Made by a program: the position numbers and the translations under genes. A stretch of 64,000 nucleotides of DNA, from the NCBI GenBank assembly GCA_934045075.1, contig OW203722.1, positions 24,969,379-25,033,378 of the forward strand, read 5' to 3'. Shown piece by piece: positions 54,963-63,754 of the stretch. The notes under the pieces are model-generated. The model saw only the letters and a program-made list of their open reading frames with translations, was not told the origin of the DNA and ran no database searches. The DNA is from Yponomeuta sedellus. Its lineage: Eukaryota > Arthropoda > Insecta > Lepidoptera > Yponomeutidae. How positions within the stretch are numbered: position 1 is the stretch's first letter; each line of letters starts with the position of its first letter.

Positions 54963-55691
54963 ATGAAAGGGAAAGGACTTCTCAATACTTTAATCAATAA
55001 TTTACCAATAGAGTTACACTTACCAGGCTACAACTACTGCGGTCCAGGTACTCGATTACAAGAACGTTTGCAAAGAGGCGATAAAGGCATAAACCCTTTG
55101 GACAGCGCTTGTATGCTGCACGACATAGCTTATTCAAAGTATTCAAGTTTAGAAGATCGGCATAAGGCTGACTTAGAGCTAAGAAAGATGGCAAAGCAAC
55201 GATTAAAATCAGAAGATGCTAGCAGAGGTGAAAAAGTTGCATCATGGTTGGTGAATAAAGTAATGAAAGCAAAAATTAAATCGGGTGCTGGAATTAAATC
55301 ATTCAAAACTTCTATGGCTAAATTAAAATCGCATCTGAAAAAAAAGAAACCTAAAAATATTCAAGATGCTATTCAGTTTGCATACTTAGCAGCAAAAAAA
55401 ATATTTCATAAGAAAAATAATATGAAGCTGCCAAGAATTATTCCCATCCCTAAAACTGGAGGAATACTTCCACTCATTCCTATTTTTGCTGGTCTATCAG
55501 CATTGGGTTCTTTAGCTGGAGGTATTGGTGGAATAGCAAAAGCAGTTAATGATTACAAGTCAGCCCAAAAAAATCTTTCTGAATCCGTGCGTCACAATAA
55601 AATGATGGAATCGATCTCCTTAGGCAAAGGTTTATACATCAAACCATACAAGACAGGTAAGGGATTGTGCGTACATTCTTCAAAAAACTAG
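54963..55691 (+). CDS. Virion protein with parvovirus-type phospholipase A2 domain
   Basis: 242 residues. Residues 22-70 hold the compact PLA2 signature: calcium loop 'YCGPGT' (25-30), catalytic 'HDIAY' (H53, D54) and 'KAD' with D70. This matches the VP1-unique PLA2 of parvoviruses and the version known in some adintovirus/Polinton elements. Downstream are a Lys-rich zone (115-132), a Gly-rich hydrophobic segment (167-193) and 'GKGLYIKPYKTGKGL' near the end. In parvoviruses the enzyme helps the particle leave endosomes; the same role here is inference. The stop TAG directly follows a slippery heptamer, so a fusion with the protease is possible. Confidence 0.8.
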   Translation: MKGKGLLNTLINNLPIELHLPGYNYCGPGTRLQERLQRGDKGINPLDSACMLHDIAYSKYSSLEDRHKADLELRKMAKQRLKSEDASRGEKVASWLVNKVMKAKIKSGAGIKSFKTSMAKLKSHLKKKKPKNIQDAIQFAYLAAKKIFHKKNNMKLPRIIPIPKTGGILPLIPIFAGLSALGSLAGGIGGIAKAVNDYKSAQKNLSESVRHNKMMESISLGKGLYIKPYKTGKGLCVHSSKN

Positions 55692-56062
55692 TTAAAAGGT
55701 TACCCAGACGAGCACTGAGTAATATAGATTTAATATATTATACTCGGGACATCCCATACTTTCGAGGTGTCTATATGAGAGACACTTTACCAAGCAAATC
55801 AAATAACATCGAGTGCGCTATCCTGAATCTAGATAATTCAATAAATCCGGGAACTCACTGGGTAGCCTACATTAAGATAAATAATTACAGCGTGTACTTT
55901 GATAGTTATGGTTTAAAACCACCTGTAGAATTAATCAAGTACTTAACAAAAAACACTAACGTTTATTATAGTTATATGAACTATCAACAAAACAACACCT
56001 ATAATTGCGGTCATTTATGCATAAAATTTTTAAAAACATTCTGGTTGAAACATTTATATTAA
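55661..56062 (+). CDS. Adenovirus-type maturation cysteine protease (no ATG at its N-terminus)
   Basis: The open frame has no ATG at the expected start. Counting from the GTG at 55,667, the triad is H64 ('PGTHWVAYIK'), D79 ('VYFDSYG') and C114 ('YNCGHLC'), with Q107/Q108 ('YQQNN') as oxyanion candidate. 'LSNIDLIYY' and 'IPYFRGVYMRDTLP' (18-42) are conserved family residues and precede the first in-frame ATG (codon 37), so that ATG is unlikely to be the true start. The frame is -1 relative to the phospholipase gene and overlaps it. The enzyme would cut capsid precursors. Likely expressed by -1 frameshifting or from a non-ATG codon. Confidence 0.85.
   Translation, partial: GIVRTFFKKLVKRLPRRALSNIDLIYYTRDIPYFRGVYMRDTLPSKSNNIECAILNLDNSINPGTHWVAYIKINNYSVYFDSYGLKPPVELIKYLTKNTNVYYSYMNYQQNNTYNCGHLCIKFLKTFWLKHLY
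55682..55691 (+). promoter_or_regulatory. Candidate -1 ribosomal frameshift site
   Basis: The heptamer A-AAA-AAC lies at 55,682-55,688 in the correct phase (codons TCA AAA AAC), with the stop TAG directly after. It is the classic X-XXY-YYZ slippery sequence. A shift here moves ribosomes into the protease frame. I could not establish a downstream pseudoknot or stem. Confidence 0.6.
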
Positions 56063-56093
56063 GAAATCATAAACTATTCTCACCATTATTACG

Positions 56094-56765
56094 ATGTCAT
56101 TCACGCTATCAATAACCGGTTGTAAACCAGCTTTGTCAACATTTTATTCGCCGGCTCTGCAGCTTGATGGTGAATATGAATGTGGGCTGATCTTTTTTTC
56201 GACGTTTAATTCGATTCCTAACATAGAATGCTACAACAACAAATTTCATTATGGCGACAACGAAATGATTGAAATACCCGAAGGATCATACGAGCTATTA
56301 GATATAAATGACTTTTTAAAAACAAATTTAGTAGACTGTACGTTTAATTTGATATGTAACAATAACACTTTGAGCACAAAAATAATTTGTTCAAAAGATA
56401 TTCATTTTGAGAAATCCGGTTCAATCGGAAGGATATTGGGTTTTGGAAATCAGACTCTTAAAGCTAATATATTACATGAGTCTCTCTTCCCTGTAAACAT
56501 TCTACCAACAACCATCGTTCGAATAGAATGTGATATCGTGAGCGGATCGTACATAAATGGGAAGCCTAGCCATATAATTTACGAATTTGCACCTAATGTA
56601 CCGCCAGGGTACAGGATTATAGAAATCCCAAAAAATTTGATATATTTCCCAGTAAATCAAAATACAGTTAGCGAGATTAATATAAGGATTTTGGATGCAA
56701 ATAACAACCTTATAAATCTACGACAAGAAGAACTACAGTTATATTTACACCTAAGACGAAAATGA
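56094..56765 (+). CDS. Minor capsid (penton-like) protein
   Basis: 223 residues, predicted mostly beta. 'FYSPALQLDGEYECGLIFFS' (17-36) and 'INGKPSHIIYEFAPNVPPGY' (153-172) are the recurrent segments of Polinton single jelly-roll minor capsid proteins, which form the five-fold vertices. It lies between protease and major capsid gene, its usual neighbourhood. Its stop TGA overlaps the next ATG as ATGA (56,762-56,765). The assignment rests on motif pattern, size and context. Confidence 0.75.
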   Translation: MSFTLSITGCKPALSTFYSPALQLDGEYECGLIFFSTFNSIPNIECYNNKFHYGDNEMIEIPEGSYELLDINDFLKTNLVDCTFNLICNNNTLSTKIICSKDIHFEKSGSIGRILGFGNQTLKANILHESLFPVNILPTTIVRIECDIVSGSYINGKPSHIIYEFAPNVPPGYRIIEIPKNLIYFPVNQNTVSEINIRILDANNNLINLRQEELQLYLHLRRK

Positions 56766-56908
56766 TAGATTTCATAAATAAAACATTGGTACCCGAAACC
56801 AAAGATCTCAGTACAACACATCCACCGCAACAGAAACCACCTGCTAAAAAGAAAAAACTGACTAAGGAAAATAAACAATTTCTCAGATACTTAAAAGTCA
56901 TAAAATGA
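56762..56908 (+). CDS. 48-residue lysine-rich ORF coupled at both ends
   Basis: A small ORF starting at ATG 56,762 and ending TGA 56,906-56,908. It has a Pro-rich middle ('STTHPPQQKPPAKKKK') and a basic helix at the end ('FLRYLKVIK'). It overlaps the minor capsid stop by ATGA and the major capsid start by ATGA, so it exactly fills the gap. The charge suggests a DNA-condensing or nuclear-targeting small protein, but that is speculative. The exact tiling of start and stop supports real translation. Confidence 0.65.
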   Translation: MIDFINKTLVPETKDLSTTHPPQQKPPAKKKKLTKENKQFLRYLKVIK

Positions 56909-58119
56909 ATATCTTAAATATCTTGGATTCTTTCGCCTACGACAACAGCATTGAAAGCTACCAAATCCATTCGTATAAGCCCTACATTAATAGTTTTAAC
57001 AAAAACGATGAAATACGCATTCCCATCAATCAACAAGACTTATACGTCTTACCGTCACAGAGTACACTATACATCGAAGGTTCTATCACAGTGCACCGTC
57101 CAAATGGCGATAAAAAAGAGAGAGTGAGTAATATTGAGTTGGTGAATAATGCAGCGCTTTTTCTTTTCCAAGACATTCGATATGAACTAAATGGCGTAGA
57201 AATTGATAGGATAAAAAATGCTGGGATCACAACTACTATTAAATCATTGCTCTCGATGAATGAAAATGAATCAAAAATGTCACGGCTATGGGGGTGGGAC
57301 ATTGATGGAATAAAAAATACTACTGGTAATTTTTCCGCCTGTATCCCATTGAATAAAGTTTTAGGTTTCGCTGAAGATTATAATAAAATAATAATGAACT
57401 GTAAACATGAGCTGGTTCTTTTGCGTAGTAATACAAACCTTAATTCTATTAAATTAACCACTAATGAAGTGTTAGATGACATAACCATTAACAAAATTGT
57501 ATGGAGAGTACCGCATATAAAAGTATCTGATCGTGAAAGAGTTAACTTGCTGAGATGTTTGGAGAAAGATAGACCTATCAGTTTAGCATTTAGGAATTGG
57601 GATCTCTATGAATACCCTCTTTTACCACAGACTACAAAACATACTTGGTCTATAAAAACCACATCTCAATTAGAGAAACCACGTTATGTGATTATTGGTT
57701 TACAAACTAATCGGAAAAGTTTAGGTATGAAAGACATGTCTCACTTTGATCATTGTTATGTACGTGATGTCAAGGTTTTTTTAAATTCAACTTACTTTCC
57801 ATATGAAAGTCTCAATATTAAGTTTACTGAAGAAAGGTATATGATATTATATGAGCAGTACGCTAGATTCCAACAGTCTTACTATGGACGTCGGTGTGAG
57901 CCGTTGTTAAATCTGAAGGATTTCAAAGATAAAGCACCATTATTTGTAATAGATTGCTGCAGGCAAAATGAGACCCTGAAGACAGGTCCCATTGATGTTA
58001 GAGTAGAAATAGAGAGTGATTTAGAAATACCAGATCAAACTTCTGCTTACTGCCTCATACTAAACGATTGTGTAATCGAATATAAACCACTTTCTAACAT
58101 CGTTAAAAAAATAACATGA
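56905..58119 (+). CDS. Major capsid protein (double jelly-roll)
   Basis: 404 residues, the largest plus-strand gene, in the position and size range of the insect Polinton capsid. 'NDEIRIPINQQDLYVLPSQS' (34-53) and 'LFQDIRYELNGVEIDRI' (about 87-103) match the start of the first jelly roll in this family, and 'RCEPLLNLKDFKDKAPLFVI' (about 331-350) lies in the second. It would form trimeric hexon-like capsomers. No catalytic motif and no broken frame. It begins within an ATGA and ends within another (58,116-58,119). Family assignment is from sequence pattern; a structure prediction would settle it. Confidence 0.75.
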   Translation: MNILNILDSFAYDNSIESYQIHSYKPYINSFNKNDEIRIPINQQDLYVLPSQSTLYIEGSITVHRPNGDKKERVSNIELVNNAALFLFQDIRYELNGVEIDRIKNAGITTTIKSLLSMNENESKMSRLWGWDIDGIKNTTGNFSACIPLNKVLGFAEDYNKIIMNCKHELVLLRSNTNLNSIKLTTNEVLDDITINKIVWRVPHIKVSDRERVNLLRCLEKDRPISLAFRNWDLYEYPLLPQTTKHTWSIKTTSQLEKPRYVIIGLQTNRKSLGMKDMSHFDHCYVRDVKVFLNSTYFPYESLNIKFTEERYMILYEQYARFQQSYYGRRCEPLLNLKDFKDKAPLFVIDCCRQNETLKTGPIDVRVEIESDLEIPDQTSAYCLILNDCVIEYKPLSNIVKKIT

Positions 58120-58604
58120 ATTCTGAACATATTTTTGTAGATTTACAAGGATTTAGAGATTATAAAAATAATTTTATTATTAAAGAGTTTGCTCTCGCTA
58201 CTAAAGAATTTACTATGGTCTACTTGGTAAAACCTCCTTATCCATTTTCTACTTTATCAGATAGCGAAAAAAAGCAAGTTGTTTGGTTGGAAAAGAATAG
58301 AGGAATTTATTGGCGTGAAGGTTTTATTGACTACCGCGAATTTCATAGGTTAATTTATAGTTTATTGAGGAATAAGAAAATTTTTGTAAAAGGTTTAGAA
58401 AAAATCATGTGGGTAAATAAACTTTGTGGTGATTGTTGTGTTATTAATATCGAGGAAAATCAATGTCCTAATATAAAATACCTGCATGATAAATATAGTG
58501 TATGCAATTTTACGTGTTTTTCTCACCACAAACAATGTGCGTTGAAAAATGTACTATGTGTCAAGAAATGGTTTTATGAAAATAATGTTATAGAATTTAT
58601 TTAG
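58116..58604 (+). CDS. Cys/His-rich Polinton protein, possibly RNase H-fold
   Basis: 162 residues. 'FVDLQGF' at 6-12 and 'IIKEFALA' resemble the first strands of DnaQ/RNase H-fold nucleases, where the first Asp binds metal. The C-terminal part carries several Cys and His (C103, C106, C107; 'CFSHHKQCALKNVLCVKKWF' from 134), suggesting zinc. I do not see a full nuclease active site, so the function remains open. Its start overlaps the major capsid stop as ATGA. A polyadenylation-like 'aataaa' follows at about 58,645. Confidence 0.65.
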   Translation: MNSEHIFVDLQGFRDYKNNFIIKEFALATKEFTMVYLVKPPYPFSTLSDSEKKQVVWLEKNRGIYWREGFIDYREFHRLIYSLLRNKKIFVKGLEKIMWVNKLCGDCCVINIEENQCPNIKYLHDKYSVCNFTCFSHHKQCALKNVLCVKKWFYENNVIEFI

Positions 58605-58712
58605 AATAAGCAAGTATTTATGTAACTTTTTTATTGAAAGTAAGAAATAAATGTAAATGTATTTAAAAAAGAAAACATGTTTTATTTAATTAATTTTTAA
58701 TTTAAAACGAAA

Positions 58713-59184
58713 TTAATAACTATTGCACATATTTTTAGAAATGTTCTTAACTACGTTTTCCACCATGTCCATTATTTCGTCTACAGGATCTATCACAACA
58801 TATTGGGCACTTAACACCGCACTTTCACTGTTTGTGTCCTTACACTCATTTAAGTCGAATACTTCTATTTTTATCAACCGATTTCCTCTTCTTGCCGCCT
58901 TGCTAACCACATATGATGTAGACGTGGAGTCCTTTGCAACCCGTTTCCTTGAAGTCTTACTTTTCCGCTTCCCCACGTCTGATGGAGCCGGGTTTCGTAT
59001 TTCTTCGACATCACTATCGAACCCACTCAAAATATTTTGCGCGTAGTAGTAAGGGTCAGTCGGATCAGTCTCGCCTAAAATCTGAAAAAAACAAAAAAAA
59101 AAAATTATTAAAAATATTCAAACCTATTTCAAACTGTGTAATATAAATTGGATGGAAAAAAATAATGCTTACCGAAATCGACAT
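58713..59184 (-). CDS. Small two-exon gene, acidic/basic protein of unknown function
   Basis: On the minus strand exon 1 (59,184-59,173) encodes M-S-I-S and ends at a consensus donor 'gtaagc'. A 91-base intron with a polypyrimidine tract ends 'cag' at 59,082, and exon 2 (59,081-58,713) continues in phase, starting 'ILGETDPTDPYYYAQNILSG'. The 126-residue product has an acidic start, a basic middle ('KRKSKTSRKRVAK', nuclear-signal-like) and a helical end. Without the intron the ORF has no ATG. Function unknown. It may be a Polinton early gene or a captured host exon pair, since splicing is absent from the other genes here. Confidence 0.55.
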
Positions 59185-60131
59185 GTTTTCACGTCTGCTG
59201 ATCTTCTAGTTGGCTCGAACGATGCAGTAACAATAAATTACTGAACCACCAAATATAAAATGGATTTGTAGATGAGTGTAACTTACCTATTCATACGTTT
59301 CGATCGCTCTAGAAAATTAATCCTGTCTCTTTTAATACATATAAGAGTGAGCGAGCTCGAATTCGTAGTCAGCATTATCAATATCGAATGTGTTTGAATC
59401 AAGTATGTCATTGCTGACTAAGTAAATAGTAGTCATTGAACCCTTGCGCGCTATGCAACATCGATGCGCCTCCCTTGCTGTTTGCAACATCGCTAACACC
59501 TTGACTTGACCTACTTTTGACTGTCTCGTCGGTCTAGTGATGATAGCGTTTGATTACTATTGCAGAGGTCGTGGGCTCGATTCCCACAGGGAGCTGTCAT
59601 ACTTTCAGTAGACACGAAATCAAAACTTCATTGAATATAGTTTAGCTCTCCTCATCCCACCGCGCTCAAGACTATGTCTATAGCAAAAATTTCTGAGATA
59701 TGTAGGAACTAACAATACTTACATATTCTTTTGTTTTTGTAACATTAGGTAACAATGTTAGGTCATGGAAATAAAAGAAGCTGGTAGTATAACCCAATTT
59801 ATTCACCCAAAACTATACTTATTAGCTTATAGTACATAACACTTTTATAACTAAGTACCTATCTATTTTAATTCATTACATTATTAGTTCACTTAAATAA
59901 ATACGCTATTCTTAACATACCTAAAGAGCTTTAGCTTTAACTTGAAGAGCATAAGAACGAAAACATAATATTAAGCTTATTCCACACTAGCTCTATCGCG
60001 GCGGTTACCGCAGCCGCAATCCATACACATAGCATCTAAGACTGAAACAGATCTATGAAATACATCATATCACGATATTTTGATTACATATTTTTAAATT
60101 TTATCCCATGGTCAATTTTACTATCTTATTT
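59185..60131. other. Gap between the two Polinton transcription units
   Basis: No ORF of interest. 59,530-59,600 is tRNA-like ('tcggtctagtgatgatagcg', box B 'gggctcgattccca'), probably a fragment of another SINE. If so, a host retroposon has inserted into the element. Confidence 0.4.
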
Positions 60132-63100
60132 TCATAATATTGAGGTATGGCCCCACGCTTTAGTTGAGATTTGATCCCGATGAATCAAACGTTTATCATC
60201 ATTTCTCGATAGAGCTATTTTGTTGACACTTTGCGTAAATATTTCATGTTTTATCGATTTAAACAAGATATTTCTCTTGCGCAGCACATTACCTTCAAAC
60301 AAGGTCTGCTCATAATTACTAAAGTTAAGACCGCGAATAACGCTCATTTTTACTCCTTTGGCCTTTTTGACAGTTTTTTCTAAAGTTTTGAAACAGTACA
60401 GTTTTGATCGTAATCCTACAAATTCTGTAATAATTTCACCACCCATTTCATCCTTAAATAGCCCAGGAATCTTTTTGTTTTTTAATGGAATTTGATGTAT
60501 ATTATTACTATCGTAATTACTCGTATCAAAGTAAGGTAGTAAACGGTATTTCAAATCTAGGAAGAAGTCCTCTGTGGACAAATGATAGATGAAGCTATCC
60601 GTATCAGTATAGCACATCTCAACATATTTCCCATACATAGGTTTAATAATTGAATAATGAAAGTCATACATGTGGCTTTTGGATAACTCAAGAACAGTAA
60701 ACCCAATGTAGATAGGTTTATCTAAAACCACACGTTCTGGTTTCATTTGGATGGCAACCAAATTTTCGGAAAAAACTGAAGCACTGTGAAAGTTTGGACG
60801 GGCTATCAATTTTTCTGCCGATGTGCATTTTTTCGTTTTGTTTTGACTATCGCTCCATTGATTTACCAAATAGACGTTTACTCTGTGTTCAGTATTTTCT
60901 ATAGTCTTTCCAAATATGCTGTTGTTCAAGAGTTTGAAAAAGTCTTGTTCGAAAGTTGATTGGGCTTGTTGCCTCAGTTTTGTATTAAGTTCAATGTATT
61001 GTTTGAGATAAGCACTTTGACGAAAAGTAATGACTCTATGGATTTTTCTTAGTATTAATCCATGTTTCAAGCATGTTTTAAGATGCACATAATGAATAAC
61101 ATATCGATATTTATCGTATAGGTTAGGGATTAATTTCGAACTCTTTCCACCGGGTGGTATGCATCGCTCAGGACAAAATGGGAAATCATTGTGATAGTCG
61201 TGTAGGTGTGTGGGATAAATAATATCCACTTCAAGAATATAACCAAAAGATGCATTATCAGGAACTGATGTGATATCAATGGTATTCACTTCAGACTGTT
61301 CCAAAAATCTGAAATCTGACAAAGGTAATACTTGAGACATGCTGAAGCCGTATAAATTGTTAGCATCAATATACGTTATGAAGGACTCGGGACGTGATGG
61401 GTCGTACTCAGACATGTATTTATTGTTTGCTTTCGCATGTCGCTTGGAACACATACATACACCACCCCGTATTCCATCCTGAATCATCCGAATAATCGCT
61501 AAGTCGCTAAGCAATTCTAATCTGACCTTAGTTTTCAAAAGCATCGCATCAAATGATAAGCTGGGTGCTGTGAGGTAGAATGCCGGGTCTAATTGATAAT
61601 ATCGTTTACATGTTTTGCGGAAATGTTCAAAAATATCGGCTAGTAGCAAGACATCTGTTTTAACGTATAGATCAGTGTATTCACCTAAGTTACGAATGGA
61701 GAAAGTTGACCATACTGACTTGGCATGTTCATAATCTTGATCAGAAATTTCTTCACCACTGATAGTATTATAAAAAGCAGATTTGGGTGGGAGGGAATTT
61801 TCTTCGTAGCATTTCCAATGTGACATATAGTCATATGGATAAACACCTTTGCGAGTGAGTAATTTGAGTTCAGTGTCATTTGCAAAAAATTATTTCAACA
61901 ACGAGAATTCCTCCACCTTCATTGTTTTCGTGAGTTTTTCTAAACTGGTACCTAAAAATTTAAATGAATCGATAAATCGAAGTTGGATACCTTCATCTTT
62001 CGATAATGGTATATACTTCGTGAAAGAAATATAGTTTTCTTTTGTTTTAGGTATTATTCTAATCGGACCAGGCGCCTCGCCTAGTTCTTTGATAAATAAA
62101 TGGCAATCGTAGCCTGACAAATTGTGGAAAACAACTGGAACAAAATTTGGTAGTTTAAATTGTAAATTACAATGCTTGTGAGCTGCCCCCCGATAGTGAC
62201 CAGTGATGTGACAGTGGTCTCGAACCTTGTCAAATATTAAAAGATTATCACAAATATGACAGCGGACAGCATTTTCAAAATTTTGTGAATCATTATCCGT
62301 GAATATAATTTTAATATTAGCTTTTAAAATAGTGTGTATTTGCTTCATGTCTCGATACAACCATTCTACAAATTTTGATACACAGTCTGATCCCCGATAG
62401 CTGACGTAGCGATTATACTTGGCATCCACTGTACAAACAATATAGTAACCAAACGCTGAGGGCACATGTTGTTGTAGCAGGCTAGTGCTCGCAATGTTAG
62501 GGTCTGCTTCACACCCCAGATGACGTTGACGCATAGTCTCAAAATCAGCATAAATGATAAAGGGTATGTTTTGTTTTCGTTCGTAATTCTTAAATTGAAG
62601 AACCGACCCTTGGTTAGGAAGAGCTGTAGCAATACCACCACATGCATGAATGACTAGTTCATTAGATGTTTTAAAAAATAACAGACATGATGAGCAAAAA
62701 TGCAGTTGCTGATGGTGTTTAGATATTTGGCTTCTAACCAGACGGGGAAGGTTTTTGATCAAACAAAAGTGAGAGCCCTCATCATTCTCGAGAAATAGCA
62801 GATGAACGATATTTTTCGCAGTGGAAGACTCTGATCTGTATAGTGGACCTACAACAGTTTTTTTGCCTTGTAAGCCATACACAAAAATAGCGATATCTGG
62901 ATTATTTTTTTCAAACACCGGGATGTCAGAAAAAGTTACTGGATATGATAAGCCTTGAGTGTTAAAAATATCGCGAAAATCGGGATAAGACGAGACACGA
63001 TCGGGGTGGCTCTTTGAAGGGAATAGAGCAGCTGTAACACACCAAAGAAAACAATAAGGATCATCATTTTTTATATTCAAACATGCTTTTTTGTTTTTTA

Positions 63101-63638
63101 TAAATTTTGGTAAATCTATAAACGATGACCCACTCAATGGTTGATATTTATTTACATTGATTTCCAAATGAGAGTTACTCAAAAATGTCCAACCGCTATC
63201 TCGCTCTTGAAACTCTTCAAGCTTTTTTTTCAATGTATTTATGATTTCTGAAAAAATGGAATTGAAGTTGTGGTTCATGTGTATGGTAATGTTTTTCGTG
63301 CCAAACGATTTTAGTTCTTGCAAATCGTTTTTGTACATAAGGAAAAATGAAAAAAGCTCAACATTGACTTTTATGCAAACGTGTTTTTTCAATGAAATAT
63401 CAATCAGAGATTTTAATTTATTATGGATAGACTCGAAAAAGGTTTCAATTGAGTGCTGACCATCACCGTTAGCCTGTATCTTATAAGTTGCAATACGATT
63501 ACGGAATGCAGAGGTCAGAACCTCAACATCTTCTGACAAATGATGAGTTGCGACTTTGCTTTTGTGGTCAGTGCTGCGCATATGACCCACCCAACTTTTT
63601 GGGTTGACAAGAGTTTTGCAAGTAATGCAATAAGGCAT
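60132..63638 (-). pseudogene. Protein-primed type B DNA polymerase, interrupted by one in-frame TAA
   Basis: Two same-frame halves (63,638-61,890 and 61,889-60,132) form one gene of about 1,168 codons, normal for Polinton PolB. N-half: C2H2-like finger (C4, C7, H19, H25), OTU-like D193-x-x-C196, Exo I 'YADFETM' (D365, E367), an endonuclease VII-like Cys/His block (460-490) and Exo II 'HNLSGYD' (505-511). C-half, counted from the Met at 61,826: Exo III 'YVKTDVLLLAD' (54-64), motif A 'YIDANNLYG' (152-160), motif B 'KLLNNSIFGK' (298-307) and motif C 'CYTDTDS' (405-411). All catalytic residues survive. The only lesion is the TAA at 61,890-61,892, between Exo II and Exo III, so either recent decay, a base error or readthrough. 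It replicates the linear genome. Confidence 0.9.
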
Positions 63639-63754
63639 TGTAAATAAAAAGTAGTAAGATTGACCAGGAAACAGATAATTAAAATTTAGGTTTTAGACAC
63701 AAAAATAAATAGGTAAGTAGCAAAATAATATGTTTATTATAAATTAAAGGAATT

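Noticed and set aside
55772..55774. First in-frame ATG of the protease frame (codon 37 of the GTG frame) as its true start
   Set aside because: Starting there would remove the conserved 'SNID' and 'PYFRGV' residues that precede it, so an upstream non-ATG start or frameshift is more likely.
58723..59046. Plus-strand 107-codon ORF with an ATG
   Set aside because: It overlaps the minus two-exon gene. Its peptide looks like a low-complexity antisense product, while the minus frame has splice signals and better composition.
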